The position numbers were made by a program, and so were the translations under genes. From the NCBI GenBank assembly GCA_021731145.1, contig JAKFXX010000037.1, positions 1 to 40,469 of the forward strand: DNA of 40,469 nt, in the 5' to 3' direction. Under the pieces are notes generated by a model. That model ran no database searches, was not told where the DNA came from, and saw nothing but the letters and a program-made list of their open reading frames with translations. This document shows, piece after piece, positions 23,025-32,761 of the stretch. The first letter of the stretch is position 1. Every line of letters starts with the position of its first letter. This DNA comes from Gammaproteobacteria bacterium. Lineage in GTDB: Bacteria > Pseudomonadota > Gammaproteobacteria > Ga0077554 > Ga007554.

Positions 23025-24617
23025 ATGCCTTTTCTTGACTGGGTAAATAAGGCCCAAGCGGTGAGCAGTGCCGCCGATGTGCCTTATCACCTGCTGCAAT
23101 TTGAATCCGCGCATGGCGATGCCAGCGCGGAAAACCTGCTGATCCAGGGCGACAACCTCAAGGCGCTGAAAGCGCTGCTGCCGTTTTACCGGGGGCAGGT
23201 GAAGTGCATCTACATCGACCCGCCCTATAACACCCAATCCGCCTTCGAGCATTATGACGACAAGCTGGAGCACTCGCAGTGGCTTACCATGATGTATCCC
23301 CGCCTGGTGCTGCTGCGCGAACTACTGGCGGAGGATGGCAGCATCTGGGTATCCATCGACGATTCCGAGGGGCATTATCTCAAGGTGTTGATGGACGAGG
23401 TGTTTGGAAGAAAGAACTTTGTTGTTAACGTGCTGTGGCAGAAACGTACTTCGCCTGATGCCCGCCTTCACATTGGCGATGCTCACGATCATGTATTGCT
23501 ATATGCAAAGGATAGAGGGCGTTTTTCATTAAATCGCGTTCCACTGTCACCCGACCAAACCGCGCAATTTAAGAACCCGGACAATGACCCGCGAGGCCCA
23601 TGGACATCTACGGATTTCACTGCTCAGGGATGGCGACCAAACCAGATGTACAAGCTGACTACTTCAGCCGGGATTGAATATGAACCCCCACCTGGCAGGT
23701 GCTGGGCTAATGTAGAAAGTGAATTTAAGCGCCTTGTTGCAGAAAAACGAGTTTGGTTCGGCAAGGATGGAAGCTCAAGGCCAAGAACCAAAAGTTTTCT
23801 ATTCGAGCACGAGGGTGTGCGTGCTTGGTCTTGGTGGACAAATAACGAAGTTGGTCACAATCAGGAAGCCAAAAAAGAAATTAACGATCTATTCGGTGCA
23901 GATACGGCATTCGCCACACCCAAACCAGAAAGATTATTACAACGAATGATCGCTTTGGCCACCAACCCCGGCGACCTCGTTCTTGACAGCTTCCTGGGTT
24001 CCGGCACGACTGCCGCCGTAGCGCACAAAATGGGCCGCCGCTGGATCGGCATCGAGATGGGAGAGCACGCCGTCACCCACTGCCTGCCGCGCCTGGAAAA
24101 AGTAATAGCGGGCGAACAGGGCGGCATTTCCAAAACCGTAAATTGGCAGGGCGGCGGCGGTTTCCGCTTCTACACCCTGGGCGAGCCGGTGTTCGACGCC
24201 GACGGCGGCATTCACCCCGCCGTGCGCTTCAAGGCGCTGGCCGCCTTTCTCTGGCACTTCGAGACTGGGGAGCCGTGGCAAATCCCCCCCAGCCCCCCTT
24301 TTTCAAAGGGGGGAGCGGATCATGCGGCCCCCAACCCCACTTTGAAAAAGGGGGGTGGCGAAGCCGGGGGGATTTCGCCCCTGCTCGGCACCCACAACAG
24401 CACGGCCTATTATCTGCTCTATAACGGTATCCTCGGCGACCGGCGGCCACAGGGCGGCAACGTGCTGACTTCCGCCGTGCTGGCGCACCTTGAAGAACAG
24501 TTCCCCCATGACGGCCCGCGCGTGATCTACGGCGAAACCACCCGGCTGGGCGAGGCGCGCTTGCGCGAGGCGGGCATTACCTTCAAGCAGATTCCCTACG
24601 ACATCAAGGCGCGCTGA
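23025..24617 (+). CDS. Type III-like DNA adenine/cytosine-N4 methyltransferase (Mod-like)
   Basis: This is a beta-class N6/N4 amino-methyltransferase. The catalytic motif DPPYNT is at residues 65-70, preceding the SAM-binding motif FLGSGTT at 323-328. Other blocks are ENLLIQGDNLKALKALLPFY, DGSIWVSIDDSEGHYLK, and TPKPERLLQRMI. The order DPPY before FxGxGT fits the Mod subunits of type III RM systems. The middle (about 125-290) should hold the target-recognition region. Residues about 419-451 (IPPSPPFSKGG...) are encoded by a C/G-run repeat inserted in frame near the C-terminal domain. It is followed after 2 bp by the helicase-nuclease gene. Confidence 0.9.
   Translation: MPFLDWVNKAQAVSSAADVPYHLLQFESAHGDASAENLLIQGDNLKALKALLPFYRGQVKCIYIDPPYNTQSAFEHYDDKLEHSQWLTMMYPRLVLLRELLAEDGSIWVSIDDSEGHYLKVLMDEVFGRKNFVVNVLWQKRTSPDARLHIGDAHDHVLLYAKDRGRFSLNRVPLSPDQTAQFKNPDNDPRGPWTSTDFTAQGWRPNQMYKLTTSAGIEYEPPPGRCWANVESEFKRLVAEKRVWFGKDGSSRPRTKSFLFEHEGVRAWSWWTNNEVGHNQEAKKEINDLFGADTAFATPKPERLLQRMIALATNPGDLVLDSFLGSGTTAAVAHKMGRRWIGIEMGEHAVTHCLPRLEKVIAGEQGGISKTVNWQGGGGFRFYTLGEPVFDADGGIHPAVRFKALAAFLWHFETGEPWQIPPSPPFSKGGADHAAPNPTLKKGGGEAGGISPLLGTHNSTAYYLLYNGILGDRRPQGGNVLTSAVLAHLEEQFPHDGPRVIYGETTRLGEARLREAGITFKQIPYDIKAR
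24280..24378. repeat. C/G-run repeat pair inserted in the methyltransferase gene
   Basis: Two copies face each other. The 16-bp arm at 24293-24308 (six C, five T, then CAAAG) is the exact reverse complement of 24340-24355. Outer ATCCCCCC and GGGGGGATT arms extend the symmetry. It is the same repeat style as 6505-6558. The frame is kept, adding about 33 residues. Confidence 0.8.
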
Positions 24618-24619
24618 CC

Positions 24620-27328
24620 ATGTTCAAGCTCAAGGATTATCAGGACAAGGCGCTGGTGGCGTTGGATGCGTTCTTTCGCAAGCTGCGCATGGCCGGGCTG
24701 GAAGCTGCCTGGCAAGATTGCGCGCCAGTGCAGGAAAAGAACGGTCAAACCTGGCAGGCCGGGTATGACTCCAACGCGCTGGGCGAAGTGCCCGCCGTCT
24801 GTGTGCGCATCCCCACCGGCGGCGGTAAGACTTTTCTCGCTGCCCATGCGGTAGCGCGGGTAGGCAAGAGCTACCGCGATACCGACGCGCCAGTGGCCTT
24901 GTGGTTGGTGCCATCGGACGCCATTCGCTCCCAGACGCTGGCTTCGCTCTCGACGCCGCGCCACCCTTGCCGCGAGGCGATGACGGAGTATTTCGGCGAA
25001 AGAGTTCGCGTTTGCGCGCTGGATGACCTGGCAACGGTGGGGCGGCATGAGGTGGGCCAGAATGGTGTGAACGGTTCCGCCATTATCGTGGTGGCGACCA
25101 TTCAATCCTTCGCCATTACCGACAAGACCAAGCGCAATGTCTATTCCTTCGATGAAAGTCTTGCGCCCCACTTTCAGGCGTTGACGCCACAACAGGAAGC
25201 GAAGCTGGACAAGGTGACGGAAGCCGATATTGCCGCCCAACCCTATCTGACTGCCGCCGACATCGGCAAGGTCAAGGCGTCGCTGGCCAACTGGCTGACG
25301 CTCCATCAGCCGATAGTGGTGGTGGACGAAGCGCACAACAACCGCACCGACCTGGCTTTCCGCACTCTCAGAAACTTGCACCCGGCTTGTTTGATTGAAA
25401 TGACCGCCACGCCGGTAAGCGGCAGCAATGTGCTGTTTCACGTCGGCGCGCAGGCGCTGGCGCGGGAAGACATGATCAAGCTGCCCATCGTGCTGATGGA
25501 GCACCCGACCGGCTGGAAAGATGCGGTGCGCGACGCCATTCTGACCCGCGACCGGCTGGAAACGCTGGCGGCCAGGGAACCCGACTACATCCGCCCGGTG
25601 CTGTTGTTTCAGGCCGAGCCAAGAAATAGCGAGGCTACGGTCGAAAAGCTGCTGGAACACTTGACCAGCGCTGATGGCGAAAAAATCGATCGCAAACAAA
25701 TTGCCGTGGCCACCGGCGACCAGAAGGAATTGGACGGAATTGTTTTGACTGATCCGGCCTGTGCTATCCGCTACGTCATCACCGTGGAAGCGCTCAAGGA
25801 AGGCTGGGATTGCCCCTTTGCCTATGTGCTGTGCGGCTTGCAGGACATGAAAAGCTCCAAGGACGTGGAGCAGATTCTCGGGCGAGTATTGCGGATGCCC
25901 TATGCCCGCCCGTGCAGTCAACCGGAAATGGGCAAGGCTTATGCGCATATGGTTTCCAGTGTGACCGCGCGGGTAGCCGACCAACTGGCGGACCGGCTGG
26001 TGAACAACATGGGCTTTGAGGCGTATGAGGCCGCGCTGGCGATTGCCCCAGCGCAAAGTGCATTGCCCTTGCTGGATGGCAGCAGCCACCACCAGCCCCG
26101 CCCTGCGGAAGCGGTGATTTCATTGCCAGTGACACCGACACAACCGATTCCCGAGGCGCTCAAGGAGTGCATCGAGATACGCCCCACCACCAACGGCGCA
26201 ACGGCCATTGTGCGCGGTGAATTGACCGAAGCGGTGGAAGACTTCCTGCTGACTGCCTGCAAGGGCGCGAAACAGCACCAGACGGTGAAAGATGCTATCG
26301 AGCGTGAGCGCACCCGTCAGGCGGCACTGCTGGCGCCATCGGCGCGGGGTGAGCGCTTTGCACCCCTGCCGCAATTGTGCCTTGATTGGGATGGCGAAGT
26401 GCAGCCGGTGGAAAAACGGCTGCTTTCGGAATTAGGCGATTTTGATCTATTTGCGGAGCCAATGAACCTGGCCGGTTTTACCATCCGCGAGAGCGGCACG
26501 GCTTTCGAGATTGATGTCGAGGGCGGCAAGGTGGTCTATCAGGCCACGGACAGCGGCCAGTTTCACCTCAATGAAATTGCCACCCATGCCAGTGACAATG
26601 ATCTGGTGCGCTGGCTGGATCGGGAATGTCGGCAGATTGATGTGGGTCAGGCCGTGCTCATCAAGTGGCTACTGGCGCTGGTGCGCCACCTGATTGCCGA
26701 CCGGAGCCTCACGCTCACGGCGCTGGTGCGCGCCAAGTACCCATTGGCAGAAGCCGTGCGGCGTGAGATTGAACGACGCAGGCAAGCTGCGGTCAAGGCG
26801 GGCTTCCAGAAGTCGCTGCCGGGCTTTCTTTCCGCCCCACGGCTGGAAGATAGTTTCCGCTATGCCTTCACCTTTCATCCCAACCATTACCCGGCAAAAC
26901 CGCCGTTTTATTCCGGGCGCTACCGTTTCCAGCATCACTACTATCCGGTGATCCACGACTTGCGCGAGAAACGCAACGATGGACAACTCACCGAAGAATT
27001 CCTGTGCGCCCGGGCTATTGATCTGAATCCGCAAATAAAGCATTGGGTGCGCAACGTGGAAAGGGAGGATCGTTTCTCTTTCTGGTTGCCGACTTCAAAG
27101 GATTATTTCTACCCGGATTTCGTTTGTGAATTGACCGATAGCCGGGTGTTGGTGATCGAATACAAGGGCGCGCACTTGTTGAACGATCCCGAGACTAAGG
27201 AGAAAGATCAGGTGGGCCACCAGTGGGAGCAATCCAGCGGCGGGCGCTGCCTGTTCCTGATGGCTGTGGCGGAAGATGCGCAAGGGCGGGATGTCAGCCA
27301 GCAAATTGCCAACAAGCTCATGGGGTAA
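24620..27328 (+). CDS. Type III-like restriction helicase-nuclease (Res-like)
   Basis: The 902-aa protein combines an SF2 helicase with a C-terminal nuclease. Walker A is PTGGGKT (Lys70), the DEAH box VVVDEAHNN is at residues 236-239, and motif III is MTATP. VEALKEGWDCPFAYVLCGLQ and SSKDVEQILGRVLRMP (motif VI region) are typical of Res subunits. Near the end, YYPDFVCEL and VLVIEYKG give a PD-(D/E)xK site with Asp833, Glu847 and Lys849. The protein should cut unmodified DNA together with the methyltransferase before it. The frame is intact. It is the last gene of the four-gene operon, 2 bp after mod. Confidence 0.9.
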   Translation: MFKLKDYQDKALVALDAFFRKLRMAGLEAAWQDCAPVQEKNGQTWQAGYDSNALGEVPAVCVRIPTGGGKTFLAAHAVARVGKSYRDTDAPVALWLVPSDAIRSQTLASLSTPRHPCREAMTEYFGERVRVCALDDLATVGRHEVGQNGVNGSAIIVVATIQSFAITDKTKRNVYSFDESLAPHFQALTPQQEAKLDKVTEADIAAQPYLTAADIGKVKASLANWLTLHQPIVVVDEAHNNRTDLAFRTLRNLHPACLIEMTATPVSGSNVLFHVGAQALAREDMIKLPIVLMEHPTGWKDAVRDAILTRDRLETLAAREPDYIRPVLLFQAEPRNSEATVEKLLEHLTSADGEKIDRKQIAVATGDQKELDGIVLTDPACAIRYVITVEALKEGWDCPFAYVLCGLQDMKSSKDVEQILGRVLRMPYARPCSQPEMGKAYAHMVSSVTARVADQLADRLVNNMGFEAYEAALAIAPAQSALPLLDGSSHHQPRPAEAVISLPVTPTQPIPEALKECIEIRPTTNGATAIVRGELTEAVEDFLLTACKGAKQHQTVKDAIERERTRQAALLAPSARGERFAPLPQLCLDWDGEVQPVEKRLLSELGDFDLFAEPMNLAGFTIRESGTAFEIDVEGGKVVYQATDSGQFHLNEIATHASDNDLVRWLDRECRQIDVGQAVLIKWLLALVRHLIADRSLTLTALVRAKYPLAEAVRREIERRRQAAVKAGFQKSLPGFLSAPRLEDSFRYAFTFHPNHYPAKPPFYSGRYRFQHHYYPVIHDLREKRNDGQLTEEFLCARAIDLNPQIKHWVRNVEREDRFSFWLPTSKDYFYPDFVCELTDSRVLVIEYKGAHLLNDPETKEKDQVGHQWEQSSGGRCLFLMAVAEDAQGRDVSQQIANKLMG

Positions 27329-27334
27329 TCGGCC

Positions 27335-27439
27335 GTGTCGCTCAAATCCATTTTTAAAGGATGGGTAGGCGAAGTTCAGGGCACCATCGCCAAGAAGATG
27401 TCGGTTTACACCGACATCAATAATACGGGGCAGCCCTGA
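27335..27439 (+). pseudogene. 5' fragment of a NERD-domain nuclease gene
   Basis: GTG at 27335 opens a 34-codon frame reading SLKSIFKGWVGEVQGTIAKK and then VYTDINN before a stop. This resembles the N terminus of NERD (nuclease-related) domain proteins, in which a GEVxG segment precedes a KxVYxDINN strand. The body with catalytic residues is absent. It lies 6 bp after the helicase-nuclease gene and ends 11 bp before the convergent uvrA stop, marking the right edge of the island. It could instead be a tiny expressed peptide, which I think less likely. Confidence 0.5.
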
Positions 27440-27449
27440 CCTAAGCCCG

Positions 27450-30290
27450 TCAAACTACCAGATGTTCCCGCTCCAGCACCGGCCTGAGAAAGCGCCCTGT
27501 ATGTGAGCCGGGATACGCGGCGATATCCTCGGGTGTGCCGACGGCCAGCACTTCTCCACCCTTGTCGCCACCTTCCGGTCCCATGTCGATAAGCCAGTCA
27601 GCGGTTTTGATGACGTCGAGGTTGTGTTCGATTACCACGATGGTGTTGCCGTGGTCGCGTAACTGGTGCAGCACGGCGAGCAGTTGCTTGATGTCGTGGA
27701 AGTGCAGGCCGGTGGTGGGTTCGTCGAGGATGTACAGCGTGCTGCCGGATTCGCGCTTGGAGAGTTCGCGTGACAGTTTGACGCGTTGTGCTTCGCCACC
27801 GGACAGGGTGGTGGCGTTCTGGCCGAGCTTGATGTAGGACAGTCCGACATCCATCAGGGTTTGCAGCTTACGATGGATGACGGGCACGGCGCTGAAGAAG
27901 TTCAACGCGTCCTCGATAGTCATGTCCAACACCTCCTGGATGTTCCTGCCCTTGTAGCGCACTTCCAGCGTCTCGCGATTATAGCGCTTGCCCTTGCACA
28001 CATCGCACGGCACGTAGATGTCGGGCAGAAAGTGCATCTCCACCTTGATTACGCCGTCGCCCTGGCAGGCCTCGCAGCGCCCGCCCTTGACGTTGAAGCT
28101 GAAGCGGCCCGGATTGTAGCCGCGTGCCCGCGCTTCCTGTGTGCCCGAGAACAGCTCGCGGATCGGCGTGAACAGGCCGGTATACGTGGCGGGGTTGGAG
28201 CGCGGTGTGCGCCCGATGGGGCTCTGGTCGATGCTCACCACCTTCTCGAACTGCTCCAGGCCGATGATCTCCGCGCAGGGCGCGGGTTCTTCAGTGCTGC
28301 CGTAGAGTGCACGTGCTGCCTGGCGATAGAGGGTATCGTTGACCAGGGTGGATTTGCCGGAGCCGGACACGCCGGTGACGCAGGTCATCAGCCCCAGCGG
28401 GATGTCGACATTGACGCCCTTTAAGTTGTGGCCGCTGGCACCGCGGATGAGCAGTTGGCGCTCCGGGTCGGGCGCGATGCGTGTGGTGGGCACGTCGATC
28501 TTGCGGTGACCACACAGGTATTGTCCGGTGAGCGAGGCGGGATTGGCGATGATCTCTTGTGGCGTGCCTTGGGCGACGATTTTTCCGCCGTGTACGCCCG
28601 CGCCGGGGCCGATGTCGACCACGTAATCGGCAAGGCGGATGGCGTCCTCGTCGTGCTCGACCACGATCACGGTATTACCCAAGTCACGCAGATAGACCAA
28701 GGTGTGCAGCAAGCGCTCGTTGTCGCGCTGGTGCAGGCCGATGGAGGGCTCGTCCAGCACATACATCACGCCCACCAGCCCCGCGCCGATTTGGCTGGCG
28801 AGCCGGATGCGCTGCGCCTCACCGCCCGACAGGGAGTCGGCGCTGCGGTTCAACGTCAGGTAGTCCAGCCCGACGTTGACCAGAAAATCCAGCCGCTGGC
28901 CGACTTCCTTGACGATCTTGGCGGCGATTTCGCCGCGCCAGCCGGGCAGTATCAACCCGCCGAAAAACTCCCGTGCCCGTCCCACCGGCATGGCGACCGT
29001 TTCGGGCAGGGTCTTGCCGCCCACAAATACATTGCGTGCCTCACGCCGCAGCCGGGCGCCCTGGCAGTCGGGGCAGGGCTGGGTGCTCAGGTATTTGGAT
29101 AGCTCCTCGCGCACCGCGCCGGATTCAGTCTCGCGGTGGCGGCGCGTCATATTGGGGATGACCCCTTCGAACGGGTGGGCGCGCCGGGCGGGCACGCCGC
29201 GATCGTTGTAGTAATCAAACTCGATATCTTCCTTGCCGCTGCCGAACAGAATGATGTCGCGCACGCGCTGTGACAGCTCCTGGAAGGGGGTCTCGACATC
29301 GAAACCGTAGTGCCCGGCCAGCGCGCCGATCATCTGAAAGTAGTAGGCATTGCGGCGATCCCAGCCGCGCACCGCGCCACCCGCCAGGCTCAGTTCGGGA
29401 TTGGCTACCACGCGCGCCGGGTCGAAGAACTGCTTGATCCCTAAACCATCACAGCCAGGGCAGGCCCCCGCCGGGTTGTTGAACGAGAACAGGCGCGGCT
29501 CCAGCTCGGTGATGCTGTAACCACATTGCGGACAGGCGAATTTGGCGGAAAATACCACGTCATCGTGTTCGGGATCGTCCATGAACGCCACGCGCGCCAG
29601 ACCGTCGGCCAGGCGCAACGCCGTCTCGAACGATTCCGCCAGGCGCTGCTGCACCTCAGGGCGCACCTTGAAGCGGTCCACCACCACCTCAATGGTGTGC
29701 TTTTTGCGCAGATCGAGCTTGGGCGCCTGATCCAGCTCCACCACCGTGCCGTCGATGCGCGCCCGCACGTAACCTTGCGCGCGCAGCTCCTCCAGCACCT
29801 CGGTGTACTCGCCCTTGCGCCCCTCCACCACTGGCGCGAGCAGCATCAGCCGCGTTTCGGCGGGCAGCGCCAGCACATGATCGACCATCTGGCTGACGGT
29901 CTGGGCATCGAGCACCACACCGTGTTCCGGGCAGCGCGGCTCACCGGCGCGGGCATACAGCAGACGCAGGTAATCGTAGATCTCGGTGACGGTGCCGACC
30001 GTGGAGCGCGGGTTGTGCGAGGTGGATTTCTGTTCGATGGAAATCGCCGGCGACAGGCCCTCGATGTGGTCCACGTCGGGCTTTTCCATGATCGCCAGAA
30101 ACTGGCGCGCATAGCTCGACAGCGACTCCACGTAGCGCCGTTGCCCCTCGGCATAGATGGTGTCGAAGGCCAGTGATGACTTGCCGGAGCCGGACAGGCC
30201 GGTGATCACGATCAGCTTGCCGCGCGGCAGGTCAAGGTCAATGTTTTGTAAATTATGAGTACGGGCGCCGCGGATGCGGATGGTTTCCAT
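27450..30290 (-). CDS. uvrA: Excinuclease ABC subunit A
   Basis: UvrA recognises DNA damage and loads UvrB in nucleotide excision repair. The 946-aa product has the two ABC ATPase modules: Walker [13 protein letters not shown] (N-terminal) and [12 protein letters not shown] (C-terminal), signature motifs [14 protein letters not shown] and [14 protein letters not shown], and the zinc modules CPQCGY...CPGCDG and CEACQGDG...CDVCKGKR. Length is normal. It is transcribed divergently from the MFS gene across 75 bp. No clear LexA box (CTG-N10-CAG) was seen in that gap. Its 3' end borders the accessory island. Confidence 0.97.
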   Translation of the reverse strand: METIRIRGARTHNLQNIDLDLPRGKLIVITGLSGSGKSSLAFDTIYAEGQRRYVESLSSYARQFLAIMEKPDVDHIEGLSPAISIEQKSTSHNPRSTVGTVTEIYDYLRLLYARAGEPRCPEHGVVLDAQTVSQMVDHVLALPAETRLMLLAPVVEGRKGEYTEVLEELRAQGYVRARIDGTVVELDQAPKLDLRKKHTIEVVVDRFKVRPEVQQRLAESFETALRLADGLARVAFMDDPEHDDVVFSAKFACPQCGYSITELEPRLFSFNNPAGACPGCDGLGIKQFFDPARVVANPELSLAGGAVRGWDRRNAYYFQMIGALAGHYGFDVETPFQELSQRVRDIILFGSGKEDIEFDYYNDRGVPARRAHPFEGVIPNMTRRHRETESGAVREELSKYLSTQPCPDCQGARLRREARNVFVGGKTLPETVAMPVGRAREFFGGLILPGWRGEIAAKIVKEVGQRLDFLVNVGLDYLTLNRSADSLSGGEAQRIRLASQIGAGLVGVMYVLDEPSIGLHQRDNERLLHTLVYLRDLGNTVIVVEHDEDAIRLADYVVDIGPGAGVHGGKIVAQGTPQEIIANPASLTGQYLCGHRKIDVPTTRIAPDPERQLLIRGASGHNLKGVNVDIPLGLMTCVTGVSGSGKSTLVNDTLYRQAARALYGSTEEPAPCAEIIGLEQFEKVVSIDQSPIGRTPRSNPATYTGLFTPIRELFSGTQEARARGYNPGRFSFNVKGGRCEACQGDGVIKVEMHFLPDIYVPCDVCKGKRYNRETLEVRYKGRNIQEVLDMTIEDALNFFSAVPVIHRKLQTLMDVGLSYIKLGQNATTLSGGEAQRVKLSRELSKRESGSTLYILDEPTTGLHFHDIKQLLAVLHQLRDHGNTIVVIEHNLDVIKTADWLIDMGPEGGDKGGEVLAVGTPEDIAAYPGSHTGRFLRPVLEREHLVV

Positions 30291-30365
30291 TCGAATTTCC
30301 TACTACCTGGCTAACCTGCTAATATACGCCTTTTTACCCCCATCAGGCAAAGAGCAGAGCACACC

Positions 30366-31790
30366 GTGGTTCGTCGAACAAAACAAAATGCAAATCAGCA
30401 GGGCATGAATCCGGGAGAACGCAAGGCCGCGTTCTCACTTTCCAGTATCTATGCGCTACGCATGATGGGATTGTTCATGATCCTGCCAGTGTTTTCGCTT
30501 TACGCGCACGACCATCTGAGTGGCGCCACGCCAATGCTGATCGGCCTGGCGATTGGCATTTACGGCCTCGCCAATGCCGTTTTCCAGATCCCCTTCGGCA
30601 TGCTGTCCGACCGTTTCGGGCGCAAGCCCATCATCGCATTCGGCCTGGTGATCTTCGCCATCGGCAGCGTGGTGGCCGCGATGGCCGACTCAATCACTGG
30701 CGTCATCATTGGCCGTGCCTTGCAGGGCAGCGGGGCCATCGCCGCCGCCGTCATGGCGCTGGCCGCCGATCTCACCCGCGAGGAACACCGCCTCAAAATC
30801 ATGGCCGTGATCGGCATGACGATTGGCCTGTCATTCTCCCTGTCATTCGTCATCGGGCCTGTCCTCAACGGCTGGATCGGCGTCCCCGGCATCTTCTGGC
30901 TCACTGCCGTGCTGGCGCTGAGTGGTATCGCCGTGTTGCATTTCGGCGTGCCGCAACCGGAGCACAGCACATTCCATCGCGATGCCGAGGCCGTCCCGGC
31001 GCAATTCAAGGATATTCTTGCGGACAGGGAGCTGCTGCGCCTGAATTTCGGCATCTTCGCGCTGCACATGATCTTGATGGCGAGCTTCGTGGTGGTGCCG
31101 GTGGCATTGCGCGACCACGCCGGGCTCGGTGCCGGACAGCACTGGATGGTTTATCTGGGTGTGCAACTGATTTCGATGGTGGCAATGGTGCCGCTCATTA
31201 TCCAGGCTGAAAAACACCGCCGCATGAAGCAGGTGTTCGTAGGCTCGGTCATTGCGGTAGCGCTGAGTCAAGCCGGGCTGACCTTCGCCCATGATTCGCT
31301 GGTAGGCATTTCTTTGTTGCTGGTGTTGTTTTTTATGGCGTTCAATGTGTTGGAGGCCACGCTGCCCTCCCTGATCGCAAAAACCGCGCCGTCCCATAAA
31401 AAGGGCACGGCGATGGGCATCTATTCCACTACCCAGTTTTTGGGAGCCTTTTGCGGCGGCACTCTGGGCGGCTGGTTATATGGCGCATATGGCCTGGGAA
31501 GTGTATTTTTGCTGTGCGCCATCATCGCGGCGGTCTGGGCGGGGCTGGCGGCCACCATGAGATCCCCGCGTTATCTGAGCAATCATATGGTGAATGTCGG
31601 CCAGATCGACGAGGGGCAGGCGCGTGACCTGGCCGCGCGCATGGCGCAGGTCAAAGGGGTGGCCGAAGTTACCGTTATCGCCGAAGACGGTGTCGCCTAT
31701 CTTAAGGTTGATCCGCATATTTTAGATAATGACGCGCTGCGTGAATTTTCGGCGGTCATTGTCCCCTCAGGGGGAGAAGGCGTAAGATAG
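30366..31790 (+). CDS. MFS transporter, YajR-like
   Basis: The 474-aa protein has 12 predicted membrane segments (residues about 22-400) and a soluble C-terminal domain of some 65 residues. The MFS motif A is GMLSDRFGRKPII between helices 2 and 3. The tail (GQARDLAARMAQVKGVAEVTVIAEDGVAYLKVDPHILD) has the ferredoxin-like pattern of the YAM domain of E. coli YajR. It is probably a proton-driven efflux pump; the substrate is unknown. The uvrA/MFS/ssb arrangement is common in gammaproteobacteria. The start is uncertain: GTG 30366 or ATG 30405. Confidence 0.88.
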   Translation: MVRRTKQNANQQGMNPGERKAAFSLSSIYALRMMGLFMILPVFSLYAHDHLSGATPMLIGLAIGIYGLANAVFQIPFGMLSDRFGRKPIIAFGLVIFAIGSVVAAMADSITGVIIGRALQGSGAIAAAVMALAADLTREEHRLKIMAVIGMTIGLSFSLSFVIGPVLNGWIGVPGIFWLTAVLALSGIAVLHFGVPQPEHSTFHRDAEAVPAQFKDILADRELLRLNFGIFALHMILMASFVVVPVALRDHAGLGAGQHWMVYLGVQLISMVAMVPLIIQAEKHRRMKQVFVGSVIAVALSQAGLTFAHDSLVGISLLLVLFFMAFNVLEATLPSLIAKTAPSHKKGTAMGIYSTTQFLGAFCGGTLGGWLYGAYGLGSVFLLCAIIAAVWAGLAATMRSPRYLSNHMVNVGQIDEGQARDLAARMAQVKGVAEVTVIAEDGVAYLKVDPHILDNDALREFSAVIVPSGGEGVR

Positions 31791-31893
31791 GGTTTAATTC
31801 CAATTTGCGTTAAAACCGACAATAATTTTGCAGGCTGCGTGGAACGCACCCTGCGATAACTCACTTTCTATTGCGAATTTTAAGAGGCCCCCC

Positions 31894-32424
31894 ATGGCAA
31901 AAGGCATAAACAAAGTCATCCTGATCGGCAACCTCGGCAAAGATCCAGAAGTGCGCTACATGCCCTCCGGTTCCGCCGTAGCCAACGTAACCGTCGCCAC
32001 CGCCGATAGCTGGAAGGACAAGCAGACCGGCGAAAAGAAGGAAAGCACCGAGTGGCACAATGTGGTGTTTTTCAACCGCCTCGCAGAAATCGCGGGTGAA
32101 TATCTCAAAAAAGGCTCGAAGGTGTATATCGAGGGCTCGCTCAAAACGGAGAAGTACCAGGATAAAACCACCGGAGCTGACCGCTATATCACCAAGATCG
32201 TGGCCAGCGAGATGCAAATGCTCGATAGCCGTGCTGGTGGGGGAGGGGATTTTTCCACTGAAGGATCGCGCGCATCTTCTTCTCAGGGGGACAGGCCGTC
32301 TTCGCAAGCAGGCGGGCGTAGCTCAAATACCCAGAACGACGGACAGAAATCCCCCGGAGGGGAGGCTGCACGCCCGGCACCGGGCGGGAATTTTGATGAT
32401 TTTGATGATGACATCCCGTTTTGA
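31894..32424 (+). CDS. ssb: Single-stranded DNA-binding protein
   Basis: SSB coats single-stranded DNA and recruits repair and replication enzymes. From the ATG at 31894 (SD AAGAGG upstream) it has 176 aa. The OB fold spans residues 1-112 ([53 protein letters not shown]). A Gly/Ser/Gln-rich linker leads to the acidic tip DFDDDIPF that binds partner proteins. A longer frame from 31828 lacks an SD and adds non-conserved residues. A terminator lies about 95 bp downstream. Confidence 0.97.
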   Translation: MAKGINKVILIGNLGKDPEVRYMPSGSAVANVTVATADSWKDKQTGEKKESTEWHNVVFFNRLAEIAGEYLKKGSKVYIEGSLKTEKYQDKTTGADRYITKIVASEMQMLDSRAGGGGDFSTEGSRASSSQGDRPSSQAGGRSSNTQNDGQKSPGGEAARPAPGGNFDDFDDDIPF

Positions 32425-32761
32425 AGCTTGCCGCCCCCGTGAATCCCTGTGAAGGGGGCAGTGGGGCGCAATGCCTGTGCCACCCGTAAAGGGCGCAATG
32501 CCTTTAGGGTAAAAGATAGCCCCGCTTGATGCGGGGTTTTCTTTTTCCCCGTGATCACCGTGAAGGTGACAATGAGGGGACAATGTGTGCGCGCGCGCCC
32601 GCCCGCCTGTTTAGAAATAAATCGGTTGTCCGATAACAAGGGACACCACTGCTGGAATTTCTCCGTAACCACCGTGAATCCCCGCATTGTCACCTTCACG
32701 GTGATGAAGGGGACAATGGGTGGCAATGAGGGGACAATGTATTAACTAGGGAGAATGGAAT
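32425..32761. repeat. Repeat-rich intergenic region between ssb and glgP
   Basis: The 337-bp gap contains no gene but several related repeats. The 21 bp at 32554-32574 recur as an exact reverse complement at 32685-32705, and the match extends to 27 bp with one mismatch. A direct repeat of AATGAGGGGACAATGT occurs at 32571-32586 and 32726-32741. GGCGCAATGCCT occurs twice (from 32465 and 32492). The 24 bp at 32481-32504 recur inverted, with one mismatch, at 38724-38747. The paired arms could fold into a large hairpin in a glgP leader. Confidence 0.75.
32520..32546 (+). terminator. Intrinsic terminator after ssb
   Basis: CCCCGC (32520-32525) and GCGGGG (32531-32536) form a 6-bp stem with a TTGAT loop, followed by TTTTCTTTTT. 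It is a textbook Rho-independent terminator. Confidence 0.9.

Noticed and set aside
24596-26092. 498-codon open frame on the minus strand within the helicase-nuclease gene
   Set aside because: It is antisense to a gene with complete helicase motifs, has no recognisable domain, and results from GC-rich codon bias.
30291-30365. LexA box in the uvrA/MFS divergent gap
   Set aside because: No CTG-N10-CAG dyad with adequate match was found by eye.
32425-32761. Possible CRISPR array from the many short repeats
   Set aside because: Repeat units are of unequal length and orientation, with no regular spacing or spacers, and no cas gene is present.
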